This document shows, one piece after another, positions 35,566 to 44,094 of a stretch of DNA of 64,000 nt (within the stretch, counting starts at the first letter, position 1; every line of letters starts with the position of its first letter). Position numbers and translations under genes: made by a program. Below the pieces are notes generated by a model. The model did no database searches and was not told the DNA's origin. It saw only the letters and a list, made by a program, of their open reading frames with translations. This stretch comes from Leifsonia sp. Root227 (lineage in GTDB: Bacteria > Actinomycetota > Actinomycetes > Actinomycetales > Microbacteriaceae), in assembly GCF_001428745.1 (NCBI RefSeq), contig NZ_LMIO01000002.1:248001-312000 (forward strand), in the 5' to 3' direction.

Positions 35566-36990
35566 TCAGCGGACGCTCTTGATGGGGATGAGCACGAGAG
35601 CCGCGAGCGCGACGGCCACCATGCCGAAGATGAACAGGGCAGGATAGCCGCCCGCGGCGCCGATCAGGACGGCGGCGATGGTGGGGCTGAGCGCCTGCGG
35701 GATGTTCGTCGCGATGTTCAGGATGCCGAGATCCTTCGCGGCCGCGGTGCCGCCGCCGGGAAGAACCTCGGTCATCAGCGCGGTGTCGCACGCCATGTAC
35801 AGGCCGAAGCCGAAGCCGTTCACGGCGCTCATCACGAGCATCCCTGTCACGTTCGGCGCGATCAGCGGGATGCTGAGACCGACGACCATGAGCGCGCTGG
35901 CGGCGTAGATGAACACCTTGCGCCTGCCCAGCTTGTCGCTCAGCCAGCCGGCGAGGGAAATGGAGACGACGGTGGTCACCAGCGACGCCAGGCTGAGCAG
36001 CCCGATCGTCGAGTTGGCCTGCCCGATGGACATCCCGATGTAGTCGGTGAGGATGAAGAGCTGGTATCCGAACGTCACGAAGTAGCCGAGGATGAACAGG
36101 AAGCGCGCCGCGAACGCCCAGGCGAAGTCCGGATTGGTGCGCGGGTTGATCCAGAACCCCGACAGGAACTGCTTCCAGCTGAAGGGCGGATGCACGGCGT
36201 CCTTGCTCGAGAAGTCCCTGTTGAGCAGCACGAACGCGAGGGTGAGGACGAGAACCGCCGCCCCGAACACGGTGTAGCCGACGCCCACGTTCGCGGCGAG
36301 CTGCCCGGCGACGAGCACGCCGATCGTGCCGCCCGCCATCGTGCCGACGCCGACCATCGCGGAGGCGACACCGCGGCGGCTGCGCGGGAAGCGGTCGGGC
36401 GTGATCGCGCTGAGCGGCCCCTGCAGAGCGTTGAGGGCCACCTGGATGATGACCCAGAACACGGTGATCCAGACGATCGAGCTGAGCGATCCCAGCCCGG
36501 CGAGGAAGACGGCTCCGACCGCGGCGCCGATGATCATCCACGGAGCGCGCCGGCCGAGGCGGGACCGCGTCCGGTCGCTGAACGCGCCGACGATGGGCTG
36601 GGCGAACAGTGTGAAGACGAACGACACGGTGGTCACGATGGCGAGGTTGCCGACCTTGTTCGCCGGGTCGATGGCCTGCACCTGGTTGGGGAGGAGCACG
36701 GCGATCAGGCCGGAGTACGTCGCGAACAGCACGAGCGAGGTGACGGCGAGCGACGGCAGCAGGCGGCGGGTGGCGCTCGGCGACGAGGCGGTGGATGTGC
36801 GGGATGTGGGGGAGGTCGCGGTGGGGAAGGCGGCGGGGGTCGGCGCTGCTGTCGCGGCTGCTGCTGTCGCGGCTGCTGCTGTCGCGGCTGCTGCTGTCGC
36901 GGCTGCTGCTGTCGCGGCTGCTGCTGCGGCGGACTGGGAGGGCTCTGGCGGTTCGACGACGGGATCCAACGCGGGGTTCTGAGTAGGCAC
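35566..36990 (-). CDS. MFS transporter with Ala-rich repeat tail
   Basis: A 474-residue permease with 12 transmembrane helices and the FSDRTRSRLGRR loop of sugar-type MFS carriers. The N-terminal 75 residues are a low-complexity Ala/Thr/Pro tail partly encoded by five exact 15-bp repeats. GTG at 36990 was preferred over an ATG at 37047 because GAGGAG lies six bases upstream. Between ROK and esterase genes on the same strand; the substrate is probably a glycoside or sugar ester. Confidence 0.9.
   Translation of the reverse strand: MPTQNPALDPVVEPPEPSQSAAAAAATAAAATAAAATAAAATAAAATAAPTPAAFPTATSPTSRTSTASSPSATRRLLPSLAVTSLVLFATYSGLIAVLLPNQVQAIDPANKVGNLAIVTTVSFVFTLFAQPIVGAFSDRTRSRLGRRAPWMIIGAAVGAVFLAGLGSLSSIVWITVFWVIIQVALNALQGPLSAITPDRFPRSRRGVASAMVGVGTMAGGTIGVLVAGQLAANVGVGYTVFGAAVLVLTLAFVLLNRDFSSKDAVHPPFSWKQFLSGFWINPRTNPDFAWAFAARFLFILGYFVTFGYQLFILTDYIGMSIGQANSTIGLLSLASLVTTVVSISLAGWLSDKLGRRKVFIYAASALMVVGLSIPLIAPNVTGMLVMSAVNGFGFGLYMACDTALMTEVLPGGGTAAAKDLGILNIATNIPQALSPTIAAVLIGAAGGYPALFIFGMVAVALAALVLIPIKSVR
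36851..36925. repeat. five tandem 15-bp repeats inside the MFS gene
   Basis: Five exact copies of GTCGCGGCTGCTGCT, each encoding an Ala4-Thr unit on the minus strand. In-frame copy changes would lengthen or shorten the cytoplasmic tail by five residues. Confidence 0.95.
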
Positions 36991-37084
36991 AACACTCCTC
37001 TTCGTTGAGTCGGTGCGGCTGGGGAAGCCGGACGGCGCGAAAACCATGCGTCGCTCGGTAATGAGTATGGCGAAGACGGTTAGT

Positions 37085-37103
37085 TAATTCAAGGGTTGAA
37101 TTA
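37085..37103. promoter_or_regulatory. 19-bp palindromic operator, likely ROK site
   Basis: TAATTCAAGGGTTGAATTA: perfect eight-base arms around GGG, strikingly AT-rich for this genome. It lies about 95 bp before the MFS start and just after the ROK gene, where a ROK/NagC-type repressor would control the MFS-esterase unit. No other feature is seen in 36991-37178. Confidence 0.7.
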
Positions 37104-37178
37104 TTGCGATTCGACTGCGATAGGGAGGGGCGGCAACGGAGGGGGCGAGGCGGCTCGCCTGCGGCTCGCCTGCCGGCC

Positions 37179-38378
37179 TCAGCGCGCGGCGAGGCGCAGG
37201 GGGTCGGCGATGGCCGCATCCCTGGCCTGGTGCAGCGCGCCGAGCAGCGCGGCGTCCGCACCGAGGCGGCCGGCGACGATCGGGGGTGTGGGGGCGAGCG
37301 CCCCGTCGACGCCGAGCCGCAGTCGCGGCGTCGTCGCCTCCGCGATCTGCTGCGACAGGTCGGCCCAGTAGCCGCCCAGCACGATCACGGACGGGTCGAG
37401 CGTCATCCGGAGGATCGCGATCGTCCTGGCGATCCACACCGAAGCGGAGGCGAACGCTGCGGTCGCAGTAGGCTCGCCAGCGCGCACGCGCTCGACGAAC
37501 GCGGCGAGGGCGGCGGTGAGGCCGTCGCGGTCGCGGACGTCCGCCATTCCTGCGGCTGCGAGCACCACGTCTGGACCGGCGACGTTCACGAGGCACCCGC
37601 GCTGCCCGCAGGCGCAGGGGAGGCCGTCGTGGTCGACAGGGAGATGTCCGACGGCCCCGGCCAGCGCGTGCGCTCCCTGGATGAACGCGCCGTCCGCGAG
37701 GTATGCGCCGCCGATTCCACTGTTGCTCTTGAGGTAGAGCACGAATCGCTCGCCCGGCAGCAACTGCGCCTCGGCGAGCGCGGCGGGCTCGTCGGAGCTG
37801 AGGAGCGCGTCGGCGGGCAGGCGCGGCTCGCGCGCGCGGAGCATCCCGAGCACATCAACCTGTCCCCAGCCGAGGTCGGTGTCGGCCAGGACGATGCGCG
37901 GCTCCCCGCCGACCGGCGCGAGCACGACGACCGTGAGCCCGACCGGAGCGCGGCAGAGGCTGTCCAGCTCGTCCAGCCCTGCGCCGATGACGTGTGCGGC
38001 GACATCGATGACCGCATCGGGGTCGCCCATCGGCCGACCGTGATGCTCTGCGACGCGCACCAGCTCCTCTCCGGCGAGGTCGTGGGCGAGGAAGATGGCC
38101 TGGTCGGCGTCGAGCTGCACAGCGGCGAACGCGAACCCGTCCGCCGCGAGCGTCAGCATCGTCCGGGGGCGGCCGGTGCCGGAGGCGACCACCGAGGACT
38201 CGCGCACCAGCCCGGCGTCGCTCAGAACATCGACCAGCGCGGTGACGGTGCCGCGGGACAGCCCGACCGCCGCCGCCAGTTCGCTGCGCGAGCTCGGTCC
38301 GTCGACCAGCCGGCGCATCAGCAGCCCCAGGTTGTGGATGCGGACATCGGCGCTGTCCAGGCCGGCGGGAGAACTCAT
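37179..38378 (-). CDS. ROK-family transcriptional regulator
   Basis: A 399-residue protein with an N-terminal winged helix (about 12-70) and a ROK sugar-kinase-like domain. The zinc motif CACGQRGCL is present, but the Glu that normally follows (GCLE) is Val. No complete DGxGxG phosphate loop is seen in the equivalent strand (KSNSGIGGAY is changed), which fits a sensor rather than a kinase. Upstream of the MFS and esterase genes on the same strand, its likely targets. Confidence 0.9.
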   Translation of the reverse strand: MSSPAGLDSADVRIHNLGLLMRRLVDGPSSRSELAAAVGLSRGTVTALVDVLSDAGLVRESSVVASGTGRPRTMLTLAADGFAFAAVQLDADQAIFLAHDLAGEELVRVAEHHGRPMGDPDAVIDVAAHVIGAGLDELDSLCRAPVGLTVVVLAPVGGEPRIVLADTDLGWGQVDVLGMLRAREPRLPADALLSSDEPAALAEAQLLPGERFVLYLKSNSGIGGAYLADGAFIQGAHALAGAVGHLPVDHDGLPCACGQRGCLVNVAGPDVVLAAAGMADVRDRDGLTAALAAFVERVRAGEPTATAAFASASVWIARTIAILRMTLDPSVIVLGGYWADLSQQIAEATTPRLRLGVDGALAPTPPIVAGRLGADAALLGALHQARDAAIADPLRLAAR

Positions 38379-38586
38379 AGCGTCAGAATCTCACACCGAG
38401 CCTGGCTGTTAAAGACTCGACGCCCGGTGGTGCGGCGATGCCTGCGACTCTCCCGGGCGACGAGTTGATCTTGTGATCTACCTACAGCGTGCTCCGCATC
38501 CCGGGCGAGCGCAAGAGCGGATTTCGGACATGCGCTCTCAGAGAACGGACTTTGACGCGGGGCTGCCCAGCCAGTTGGATGGACGC

Positions 38587-38961
38587 ATGGCAGAAAACAC
38601 CAACCAGAAGCCCGAAGTCGACGCCCCCGACGGCCCGGCTCCCGAGGCGCTCGAAATCGTCGACATCGTCGAGGGCACCGGCCCGGAGGCGACAGCAGGC
38701 TCCAAGGTGGACGTGCACTACCTCGGCGTCGAGTACGAGACCGGCGAGGAGTTCGACTCCTCCTGGAGCCGCGGGCAGTCCATCAACTTCCCGCTCAACA
38801 ACCTCATCAAGGGCTGGCAGGACGGCATCCCCGGCATGAAGGTCGGCGGCCGTCGCAAGCTCACCGTCCCGCCCGCGCAGGCGTACGGCCCGGCAGGCGG
38901 AGGGCACCCGCTCTCCGGCAAGACGCTCATCTTCGTGATCGACCTGCTCGGCGTCTCCTAA
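38587..38961 (+). CDS. FKBP-type peptidyl-prolyl cis-trans isomerase
   Basis: A 124-residue single-domain FKBP. VDVHYLGVEY, FDSSWSRG, LIKGWQDGIPGMKVGGRR and AYGPAG give the complete active-site pocket. No signal peptide, so a cytoplasmic folding factor. ATG at 38587 was preferred; the frame stays open to 38473 without a good ribosome site. The 38379-38586 gap holds only two CCCGGGCGA direct repeats and no clear promoter. Confidence 0.9.
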   Translation: MAENTNQKPEVDAPDGPAPEALEIVDIVEGTGPEATAGSKVDVHYLGVEYETGEEFDSSWSRGQSINFPLNNLIKGWQDGIPGMKVGGRRKLTVPPAQAYGPAGGGHPLSGKTLIFVIDLLGVS

Positions 38962-38979
38962 ACCAGCGCACGATTCATC

Positions 38980-39018
38980 CAGAAGGTGCGGTGCGGCTCG
39001 TCCGCACCGCACCTTCTG
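38980..39018. terminator. strong bidirectional hairpin after the FKBP gene
   Basis: A perfect 17-bp stem (38980-38996 with 39002-39018) with a five-base loop CTCGT. It lies between the convergent FKBP and AhpD-like genes. No T-tract. Confidence 0.8.
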
Positions 39019-39032
39019 CGTGTGGGCTCCGG

Positions 39033-39470
39033 TCAGAGCGCCGGCGGGTGCATGAGGGTCGGGATGGCGATGCGGTTCCAGACGTTGATGGTGGCGATGG
39101 CGAGCAGCAGGTTCGCCAGCGCTTCCGCGCCGAACTCGGCGAGCGCCCTGGCGTAGAGGTCGTCGGAGACGCCGCCCTGGATGAGCGTGACCTCCTCTGT
39201 CAGCTCCAAGGCGACCCGTTCCCGCTCGCTGAACCACTCCGATTCGCGCCAGGTGATGACCGAGAACACCTTGCGCAGGGGATAGCCGCCCGCCTGCAGG
39301 TCGACGGAGTGCATATCGACGCAGAACGTGCATCCATTGATCTGGGATGCACGGAGCTTGATGAGGTCGCCGAGAGGTTCCTCGACGTGCTGGCCGACGT
39401 AGCCGTCGAGGTTGATGACCTTGCGGTAGCCGTCGGGGACGACGGAGGAGATGTCGATTCGTTCTGTCAT
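39033..39470 (-). CDS. carboxymuconolactone decarboxylase/AhpD-like protein
   Basis: A 145-residue protein of the CMD family. The redox motif CTFCVDMHS (CxxC with the downstream His) is intact, indicating an AhpD-like peroxidase or disulfide reductase activity. The minus strand has TAGGCT six bases before the ATG (leaderless). Divergent from a MocR regulator that may control it. Confidence 0.88.
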   Translation of the reverse strand: MTERIDISSVVPDGYRKVINLDGYVGQHVEEPLGDLIKLRASQINGCTFCVDMHSVDLQAGGYPLRKVFSVITWRESEWFSERERVALELTEEVTLIQGGVSDDLYARALAEFGAEALANLLLAIATINVWNRIAIPTLMHPPAL

Positions 39471-39550
39471 GTGCTCAGCCTAAAAACGCCAATGGCCGCG
39501 TGTAAGCTCCAATCCAGCACATTCCGATCAGGCCAATCTCGGGGGTTCTC

Positions 39551-40993
39551 GTGGACGTCCACGTGCAGATCGACGGCAGGGGAGACCGCGCCGACCGCAT
39601 CTACCGGCAGCTGCGCGACGCCGTGCTCGACGGGCGGCTCCGGCACGGCGAGCGCCTCCCGGCCACGAGAGAGCTCGCCGAGCGGCTGTCCGTCTCGCGC
39701 ACGACCGTCGCGACGGCGTACGAGCGCCTCACCGCGGAGGGCTACCTCAGCGCGCGGGTGGGCTCTGGAACGTTCGTGTCTGCGCCGACCGCCGAGCCGA
39801 CCGGGTCCGCCGAGCGCGAGGAGAGAACGGCAGCGCGTCCCGTCGAGCGGTGGGCGAACATCCACGACCCGCTGTGGTCGGAGCCGTTGCCGATCGCGTA
39901 CGACTTCAGCGTCGGCACCCCAGACCCCGCGCTGTTCCCCGCCGAGTCGTGGCGCCGGTTCGTCGCTGCCGAGCTGCGCGGCGGCATCCTGCGCTCCGGC
40001 CACTACCGCGACCCTTCGGGGCTGCAGCGGCTGCGGGATGCCCTCGCCAGGCACCTCGGGGTTGCACGCTCGGTGGATGCGCTGGCCGACGACATCCTGA
40101 TCACGAGCGGGGCGCAGCAGGCGTTCGACCTGATCGGCCGGGTGCTGCTCGAACCCGGCGACGTGGTCGCGGTCGAAGACCCTGGCTATCCACCGGTGCG
40201 TCAGTTGTTCGAGACGATGGGGGCGCAGGTCGTGCCGGTGCCCGTCGACGGCGACGGCATCCGGGTGGATGCGCTGCCCCCGGCCGCGAAGCTCGTGTAC
40301 GTGACGCCGTCGCACCAGTTCCCGCTCGGCGGCGTGCTCTCGTTCGAACGCCGCACGAGGTTGCTGGCCTGGGCGAGCGAGCACGACGCCGTGATCGTCG
40401 AGGACGACTACGACAGCGAGTATCGATACGCTGACCGTCCGCTCGACCCGCTTCAGCGCCTCGACACCGAGGGGAGGGTGGTCTACGTCGGCACCTTCTC
40501 CAAGACGATGCTGCCGGCGCTCCGGCTCGGCTTCCTGGTGGCGCCGCCGTCGCTGCTGCCTGCGCTGCGCAGCGCGAAGCGCCTCACCGACTGGCACAAC
40601 GACCACGTGACCCAGGCGGCGATGGCGCGTTTCATCGACTCCGGCGGCTTCGCCAGGCACGTCCGTCAGGCCACGAAACACTACGGGATGCGGCAGCGCC
40701 AGATCCTGGAGCAGGCGGAGGCGCAGCTCGGCGGGACGCTGCGTGCCGTGCCATCGGTGGCCGGCCTGCACGTCTGCCTGCTGCCGGTGGACGGCGCGGC
40801 GTTCGACTCCGACCGTGCAGCAGCAGAGGCTGCCGCATCCGGTGTCTCCGTGCAGTCGATCGCGCGCTTCGGCATCGGCGCAGCACCGGTCTCCGGCCTG
40901 ATGCTGGGCTTCGGCGCGATCGCGCCGGACGACGTGCCGGACGGCCTGCGCGTGCTCGCGCGCGCCGTGGCGCGGGCGAGCACGCGCGGCTGA
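39551..40993 (+). CDS. MocR/PdxR-type regulator (GntR HTH plus aminotransferase domain)
   Basis: A 480-residue PLP-dependent regulator. A GntR winged helix (about 8-75, RELAERLSVSRTTVATAYERL) is fused to a fold-type I aminotransferase domain; the PLP lysine is in GTFSKTMLPALR and the phosphate site in SGAQQAFD. Such proteins sense PLP or amino compounds; no pdxST is nearby. TAAGCT near 39511 may be its -10. Confidence 0.9.
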   Translation: MDVHVQIDGRGDRADRIYRQLRDAVLDGRLRHGERLPATRELAERLSVSRTTVATAYERLTAEGYLSARVGSGTFVSAPTAEPTGSAEREERTAARPVERWANIHDPLWSEPLPIAYDFSVGTPDPALFPAESWRRFVAAELRGGILRSGHYRDPSGLQRLRDALARHLGVARSVDALADDILITSGAQQAFDLIGRVLLEPGDVVAVEDPGYPPVRQLFETMGAQVVPVPVDGDGIRVDALPPAAKLVYVTPSHQFPLGGVLSFERRTRLLAWASEHDAVIVEDDYDSEYRYADRPLDPLQRLDTEGRVVYVGTFSKTMLPALRLGFLVAPPSLLPALRSAKRLTDWHNDHVTQAAMARFIDSGGFARHVRQATKHYGMRQRQILEQAEAQLGGTLRAVPSVAGLHVCLLPVDGAAFDSDRAAAEAAASGVSVQSIARFGIGAAPVSGLMLGFGAIAPDDVPDGLRVLARAVARASTRG

Positions 40994-41018
40994 CGCGGCG
41001 CTCAGGCGGTGGACCGGC

Positions 41019-41777
41019 TCAGATCGCCGACCAGCCGCCGTCCGACGCGAGGACGACGCCGCTGACGTTGGCGGAGTCGTCGCTGAGCAGCCAGGTGATG
41101 GATGCGGCGAGCTGCTCCGGCTGCGCGACCGGCGGCACCATGGTCTGCATCAGCGGGCCGAGGCGCTGGCCGGCCCACTCCGAGCGGAACGGCGCCTCGA
41201 TGTTGGTGGCGACAGGGCCGGGCGCGACCGCGTTGGTGCGGATGCCCTTCGGCGTGTAGAAGACCGAGGTGGACTTGGTGTACCCGACGACGGCGTGCTT
41301 CGACGTGGTGTACGCGACGCCGGCCGCCGAGCCGCGGAGGCCGGCCTCGGAGCTGACGTTGACGATCGAGCCGGAGCCCGCCTCCAGCATCACAGGGAGC
41401 ACGGCGCGGGTGAGTCGCATGATCGCGGTGATGTTGATGTTCAGGACGCGGTCCCAGGTGGCGTCGTCGATCTCGGCGGCGGGCTGGAAGCCGTCCATGA
41501 TCCCCGCGACGTTGGCGAGCGCATCCACGCGTCCGCCTGCGGCGGCGAGGATCTCCGCGATGGTCTCCTCGCTGGAGACGTCGCCCGCGACGGTCACCAG
41601 GTCGAGGTCGGGGTGCTCGGCGGTGAGCGCCTCCAGACGATCGGGGGCGATGTCGCTGGCGATGACGCGGCCGCCCTCCGAAGCGATGCGGAGCGCCGTC
41701 GCCCTCCCGATGCCAGAGCCGGCGCCCGTGACGATGGCGGTTTTGCCTGCGAAGCGAGCGGAATCGTTTGTGCTCAT
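41019..41777 (-). CDS. short-chain dehydrogenase/reductase
   Basis: A classical 252-residue SDR. TGAGSGIG (NAD(P) binding), NVAG, the active-site Ser in NVSSEAG and YTTSK for YxxxK are intact; an Asp after the second strand (SDIAP) suggests NAD preference. ATG at 41777 follows AGGAG. Divergent from a TetR gene with an operator in between. Substrate unknown. Confidence 0.92.
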   Translation of the reverse strand: MSTNDSARFAGKTAIVTGAGSGIGRATALRIASEGGRVIASDIAPDRLEALTAEHPDLDLVTVAGDVSSEETIAEILAAAGGRVDALANVAGIMDGFQPAAEIDDATWDRVLNINITAIMRLTRAVLPVMLEAGSGSIVNVSSEAGLRGSAAGVAYTTSKHAVVGYTKSTSVFYTPKGIRTNAVAPGPVATNIEAPFRSEWAGQRLGPLMQTMVPPVAQPEQLAASITWLLSDDSANVSGVVLASDGGWSAI

Positions 41778-41827
41778 TCCAGAATCTCCTGTGTCGTGTG
41801 TGGCGCTCGAGGTGGGCGTCGATGTAT

Positions 41828-41848
41828 TTATAGCACTCGGTGCCATAA
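41828..41848. promoter_or_regulatory. palindromic operator between SDR and TetR genes
   Basis: Arms TTATAGCAC and GTGCCATAA, complementary at eight of nine positions around TCG. It covers the shared promoter region, including a CATAAT -10 candidate for the TetR gene (41844-41849). A typical site for autorepression by the TetR protein and repression of the SDR gene. Confidence 0.7.
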
Positions 41849-41856
41849 TGGGAGAT

Positions 41857-42450
41857 GTGAATTCGCCAGCAGCCGAATCGGGCCCCCGCCGCCGCGGTCG
41901 CCCGGTCGACGTCGACCCGGACGAGGTCGCCCTGCTCGCCCTCCGTCACTTCGCCGAGCACGGCTACGAGGCCACCACGATGGACGACATCGCGCGCATC
42001 GCGGGGATCGGCAGGCGCACGCTGTTCCGCTACTTCCCGAGCAAGCCGGCGCTGGTCTGGGGCGGCATGGAGCCGGTCGTCGAGCGCACCAAGGCAGAAT
42101 TGGATGCGGCCACGCCCGACGAGCCGACCGCCTCCGTGTTGCGCCGCGCCATCGCCCGCTCGCTCGACATGCCGCCCGACCGCATCGAGGCGACCAGGCG
42201 GCGCCTGCTGCTGATCGGCTCCGACGACTCCCTGATCGCGTTCGGCCTCGGCAGGCTCGCGCTCAACAGGGACGTGCTCGCGGCCTTCATCGCCCGCCGC
42301 ACGGCGTCGGAGCCCGGCGGCCTGCACGCGAGCGTGCTCGCCGACGCGCTCTCCGCCGCGTCGTTCTCCGCCCTCCTCTGGTGGGCGGCCAACAGCGACC
42401 AGGAGCCCGCTGCCGTCGTCGCAGAGGCGCTGGCCGCCATCGGCGGCTGA
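41857..42450 (+). CDS. TetR-family transcriptional regulator
   Basis: About 197 residues, with a TetR HTH near 15-65 (HFAEHGYEATTMDDIARIAGIGRRTLFRYF) and a MftR-like C-terminal ligand domain. GTG at 41857 was chosen because an operator and -10 box occupy the bases up to 41849, leaving seven bases and so a leaderless start. The ATG at 41848 would lie inside the operator but cannot be excluded. Likely represses the divergent SDR gene. Confidence 0.85.
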   Translation: MNSPAAESGPRRRGRPVDVDPDEVALLALRHFAEHGYEATTMDDIARIAGIGRRTLFRYFPSKPALVWGGMEPVVERTKAELDAATPDEPTASVLRRAIARSLDMPPDRIEATRRRLLLIGSDDSLIAFGLGRLALNRDVLAAFIARRTASEPGGLHASVLADALSAASFSALLWWAANSDQEPAAVVAEALAAIGG

Positions 42451-42479
42451 CCCCAGGCGACGCGCTCGGGTTCTGTCGC

Positions 42480-43520
42480 TCAGCCGTTCGGCAGAATCAC
42501 CGCCCTGCCGCGGATCTTCCCCTCGTGCAGCCGCTCGTACGCCTTCGGCGCCTCGTCCAGGGAGTACGTCTCGATCTCCACCTCGATGGACCCCGCGCGG
42601 GCCAGGTCGAGCACTTCGATCAGCTCAGCGCGGGAACCCCAGTACGGGGTGCGGACGGCGACGTCGTATGCGATGCGTCCGAATCCGACCGCCAGCGCAC
42701 CTCCGCCGATGCCGACGATCGTCACGTCGCCCTCTGTCGCCGCTATCGCTCCCGCGAGCTCGACGGTCGGCTGGACGCCGACGAAGTCGAAGACCGCGTT
42801 CGCACCGCGTCCGTCGGTGAGTTCGCGGACTCTCGCCACCGCATCATGGTTGGACAGCAGTGCGTGGTGGGCGCCGACCGCCATCGCCAGGTCGAGCTTC
42901 TCCTGGTTGACGTCCAGGGCGATCACGGTCGCTCCGGAGATCGCGCGGAGGATCTGGATGCCGACGTGGCCGAGCCCGCCGGTGCCGATCACGACGGCCG
43001 TCGTGCCCGCGCCGAGCTTCGGCAGTGCGTTCTTGATCGCGTGGTACGGGGTCAGCCCGGCGTCGGTGAGCGACACGTTCGCCACGGGGTCGAGGCCGTC
43101 GAGCGGAACCAGGTGGCGCTCGCTGTCGACCACCAGGTACTCGGCCATCGAGCCAGGGGAACCGAGCCCCGGAGGGCGGATGCCCTCCGCCTGCGCGTTG
43201 AGGCAGTAGTTCTCCTTGCCCTGGGCGCACATCAGGCAGCGGCCGCAGCCCCACGGACCGTAGACCGCGACCGCATCGCCCTTCTTCACGCCGGTGACCC
43301 CGTCGCCGACAGCCTCGACGACGCCGGCGCCCTCGTGGCCGAGGGTGAGCGGGAGGCCGTAGACGTACTGGTCGGCCGGCAGGCCCATGATGAACTCGTC
43401 GGAGTGGCAGACTCCGGCGGCGGTGACCTTCAGCAGCACCTGGCCTGGGCCGATCTGCGGGTCGGGGATCTCGACGACCTCTGGGCGGGAACCGATCTCA
43501 CGATATTGGAGTGCCTTCAT
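42480..43520 (-). CDS. zinc-dependent alcohol dehydrogenase
   Basis: A 346-residue medium-chain dehydrogenase. Catalytic zinc ligands are in VCHSDEF and GHEGAG; the structural zinc cysteines are in GCGRCLMCAQGKENYC; the nucleotide loop is GTGGLGHVG with a following Asp that favours NAD. Minus-strand TAACGT lies seven bases before the ATG (leaderless). Alcohol substrate unknown. Confidence 0.92.
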   Translation of the reverse strand: MKALQYREIGSRPEVVEIPDPQIGPGQVLLKVTAAGVCHSDEFIMGLPADQYVYGLPLTLGHEGAGVVEAVGDGVTGVKKGDAVAVYGPWGCGRCLMCAQGKENYCLNAQAEGIRPPGLGSPGSMAEYLVVDSERHLVPLDGLDPVANVSLTDAGLTPYHAIKNALPKLGAGTTAVVIGTGGLGHVGIQILRAISGATVIALDVNQEKLDLAMAVGAHHALLSNHDAVARVRELTDGRGANAVFDFVGVQPTVELAGAIAATEGDVTIVGIGGGALAVGFGRIAYDVAVRTPYWGSRAELIEVLDLARAGSIEVEIETYSLDEAPKAYERLHEGKIRGRAVILPNG

Positions 43521-43699
43521 ATGCCGCACGTTACTCCGGGCGGGTGTCCTCAGGACAGGCCGTCGGTCCCATCCGCGCGCGGGCCGCATCCCCGCTGGTC
43601 TGGTAAGCTTTCCAGGTTGCCGTCTAACGGCCGCGGATAAAGAGAGCCCAGGCATTCGGCCATCGGGCACCGCGCAACGAGAGAAAGGGGATCACCTCT

Positions 43700-43969
43700 A
43701 TGGCACTTGATGCAGACGTCAAGAAGGCGATCATCGAAGAGTACGCGACCCACCCCGGTGACACCGGATCCCCCGAGGTTCAGGTTGCAATCCTGACCAA
43801 GCGGATCAAGGACCTCACCGAGCACCTCAAGGAGCACAAGCACGACCACCACTCGCGTCGTGGCCTGCTCCTCCTGGTCGGTCAGCGTCGCCGCCTGCTC
43901 GGCTACCTGTCGGACATCGACATCGCCCGTTACCGCTCGCTGATCGAGCGTCTCGGCCTCCGTCGATAA
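43700..43969 (+). CDS. rpsO: 30S ribosomal protein S15
   Basis: An 89-residue four-helix protein binding 16S rRNA. The TGSPEVQ, HHSRRGL and [12 protein letters not shown] segments are invariant in S15. A leader of about 85 bases follows a TAAGCT box near 43603, and AAAGGGGA precedes the ATG. S15 autoregulates through its leader in other bacteria; no such fold can be claimed here. pnp, its usual neighbour, is 5.5 kb away. Confidence 0.97.
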   Translation: MALDADVKKAIIEEYATHPGDTGSPEVQVAILTKRIKDLTEHLKEHKHDHHSRRGLLLLVGQRRRLLGYLSDIDIARYRSLIERLGLRR

Positions 43970-44019
43970 CGCAGGAGTCGCGCGCGTAGCAGCTCATCGC
44001 TGAAACCGCGAGCTTCTTA

Positions 44020-44057
44020 CGAACGGGCCGTCACCCTCCGGGTGGCGGCCCGTTTCG
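44020..44057 (+). terminator. rpsO terminator hairpin
   Basis: ACGGGCCG and CACC pair with GGTG and CGGCCCGT, one mismatch between the two stems, followed by TTTCGTCGTT. A good intrinsic-type terminator for rpsO. Confidence 0.8.
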
Positions 44058-44094
44058 TCGTTCCTGGGCGAGTCGCGGCCGCTAGAGTCGTCGC

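Noticed and set aside
36851-36925. CRISPR-like repeat array
   Set aside because: The 15-bp units are contiguous, without spacers, and in frame within a transporter gene.
37104-38468. Long rightward ORF of 454 codons
   Set aside because: Antisense to the ROK regulator, His/Arg/Asp-rich shadow composition, no domain.
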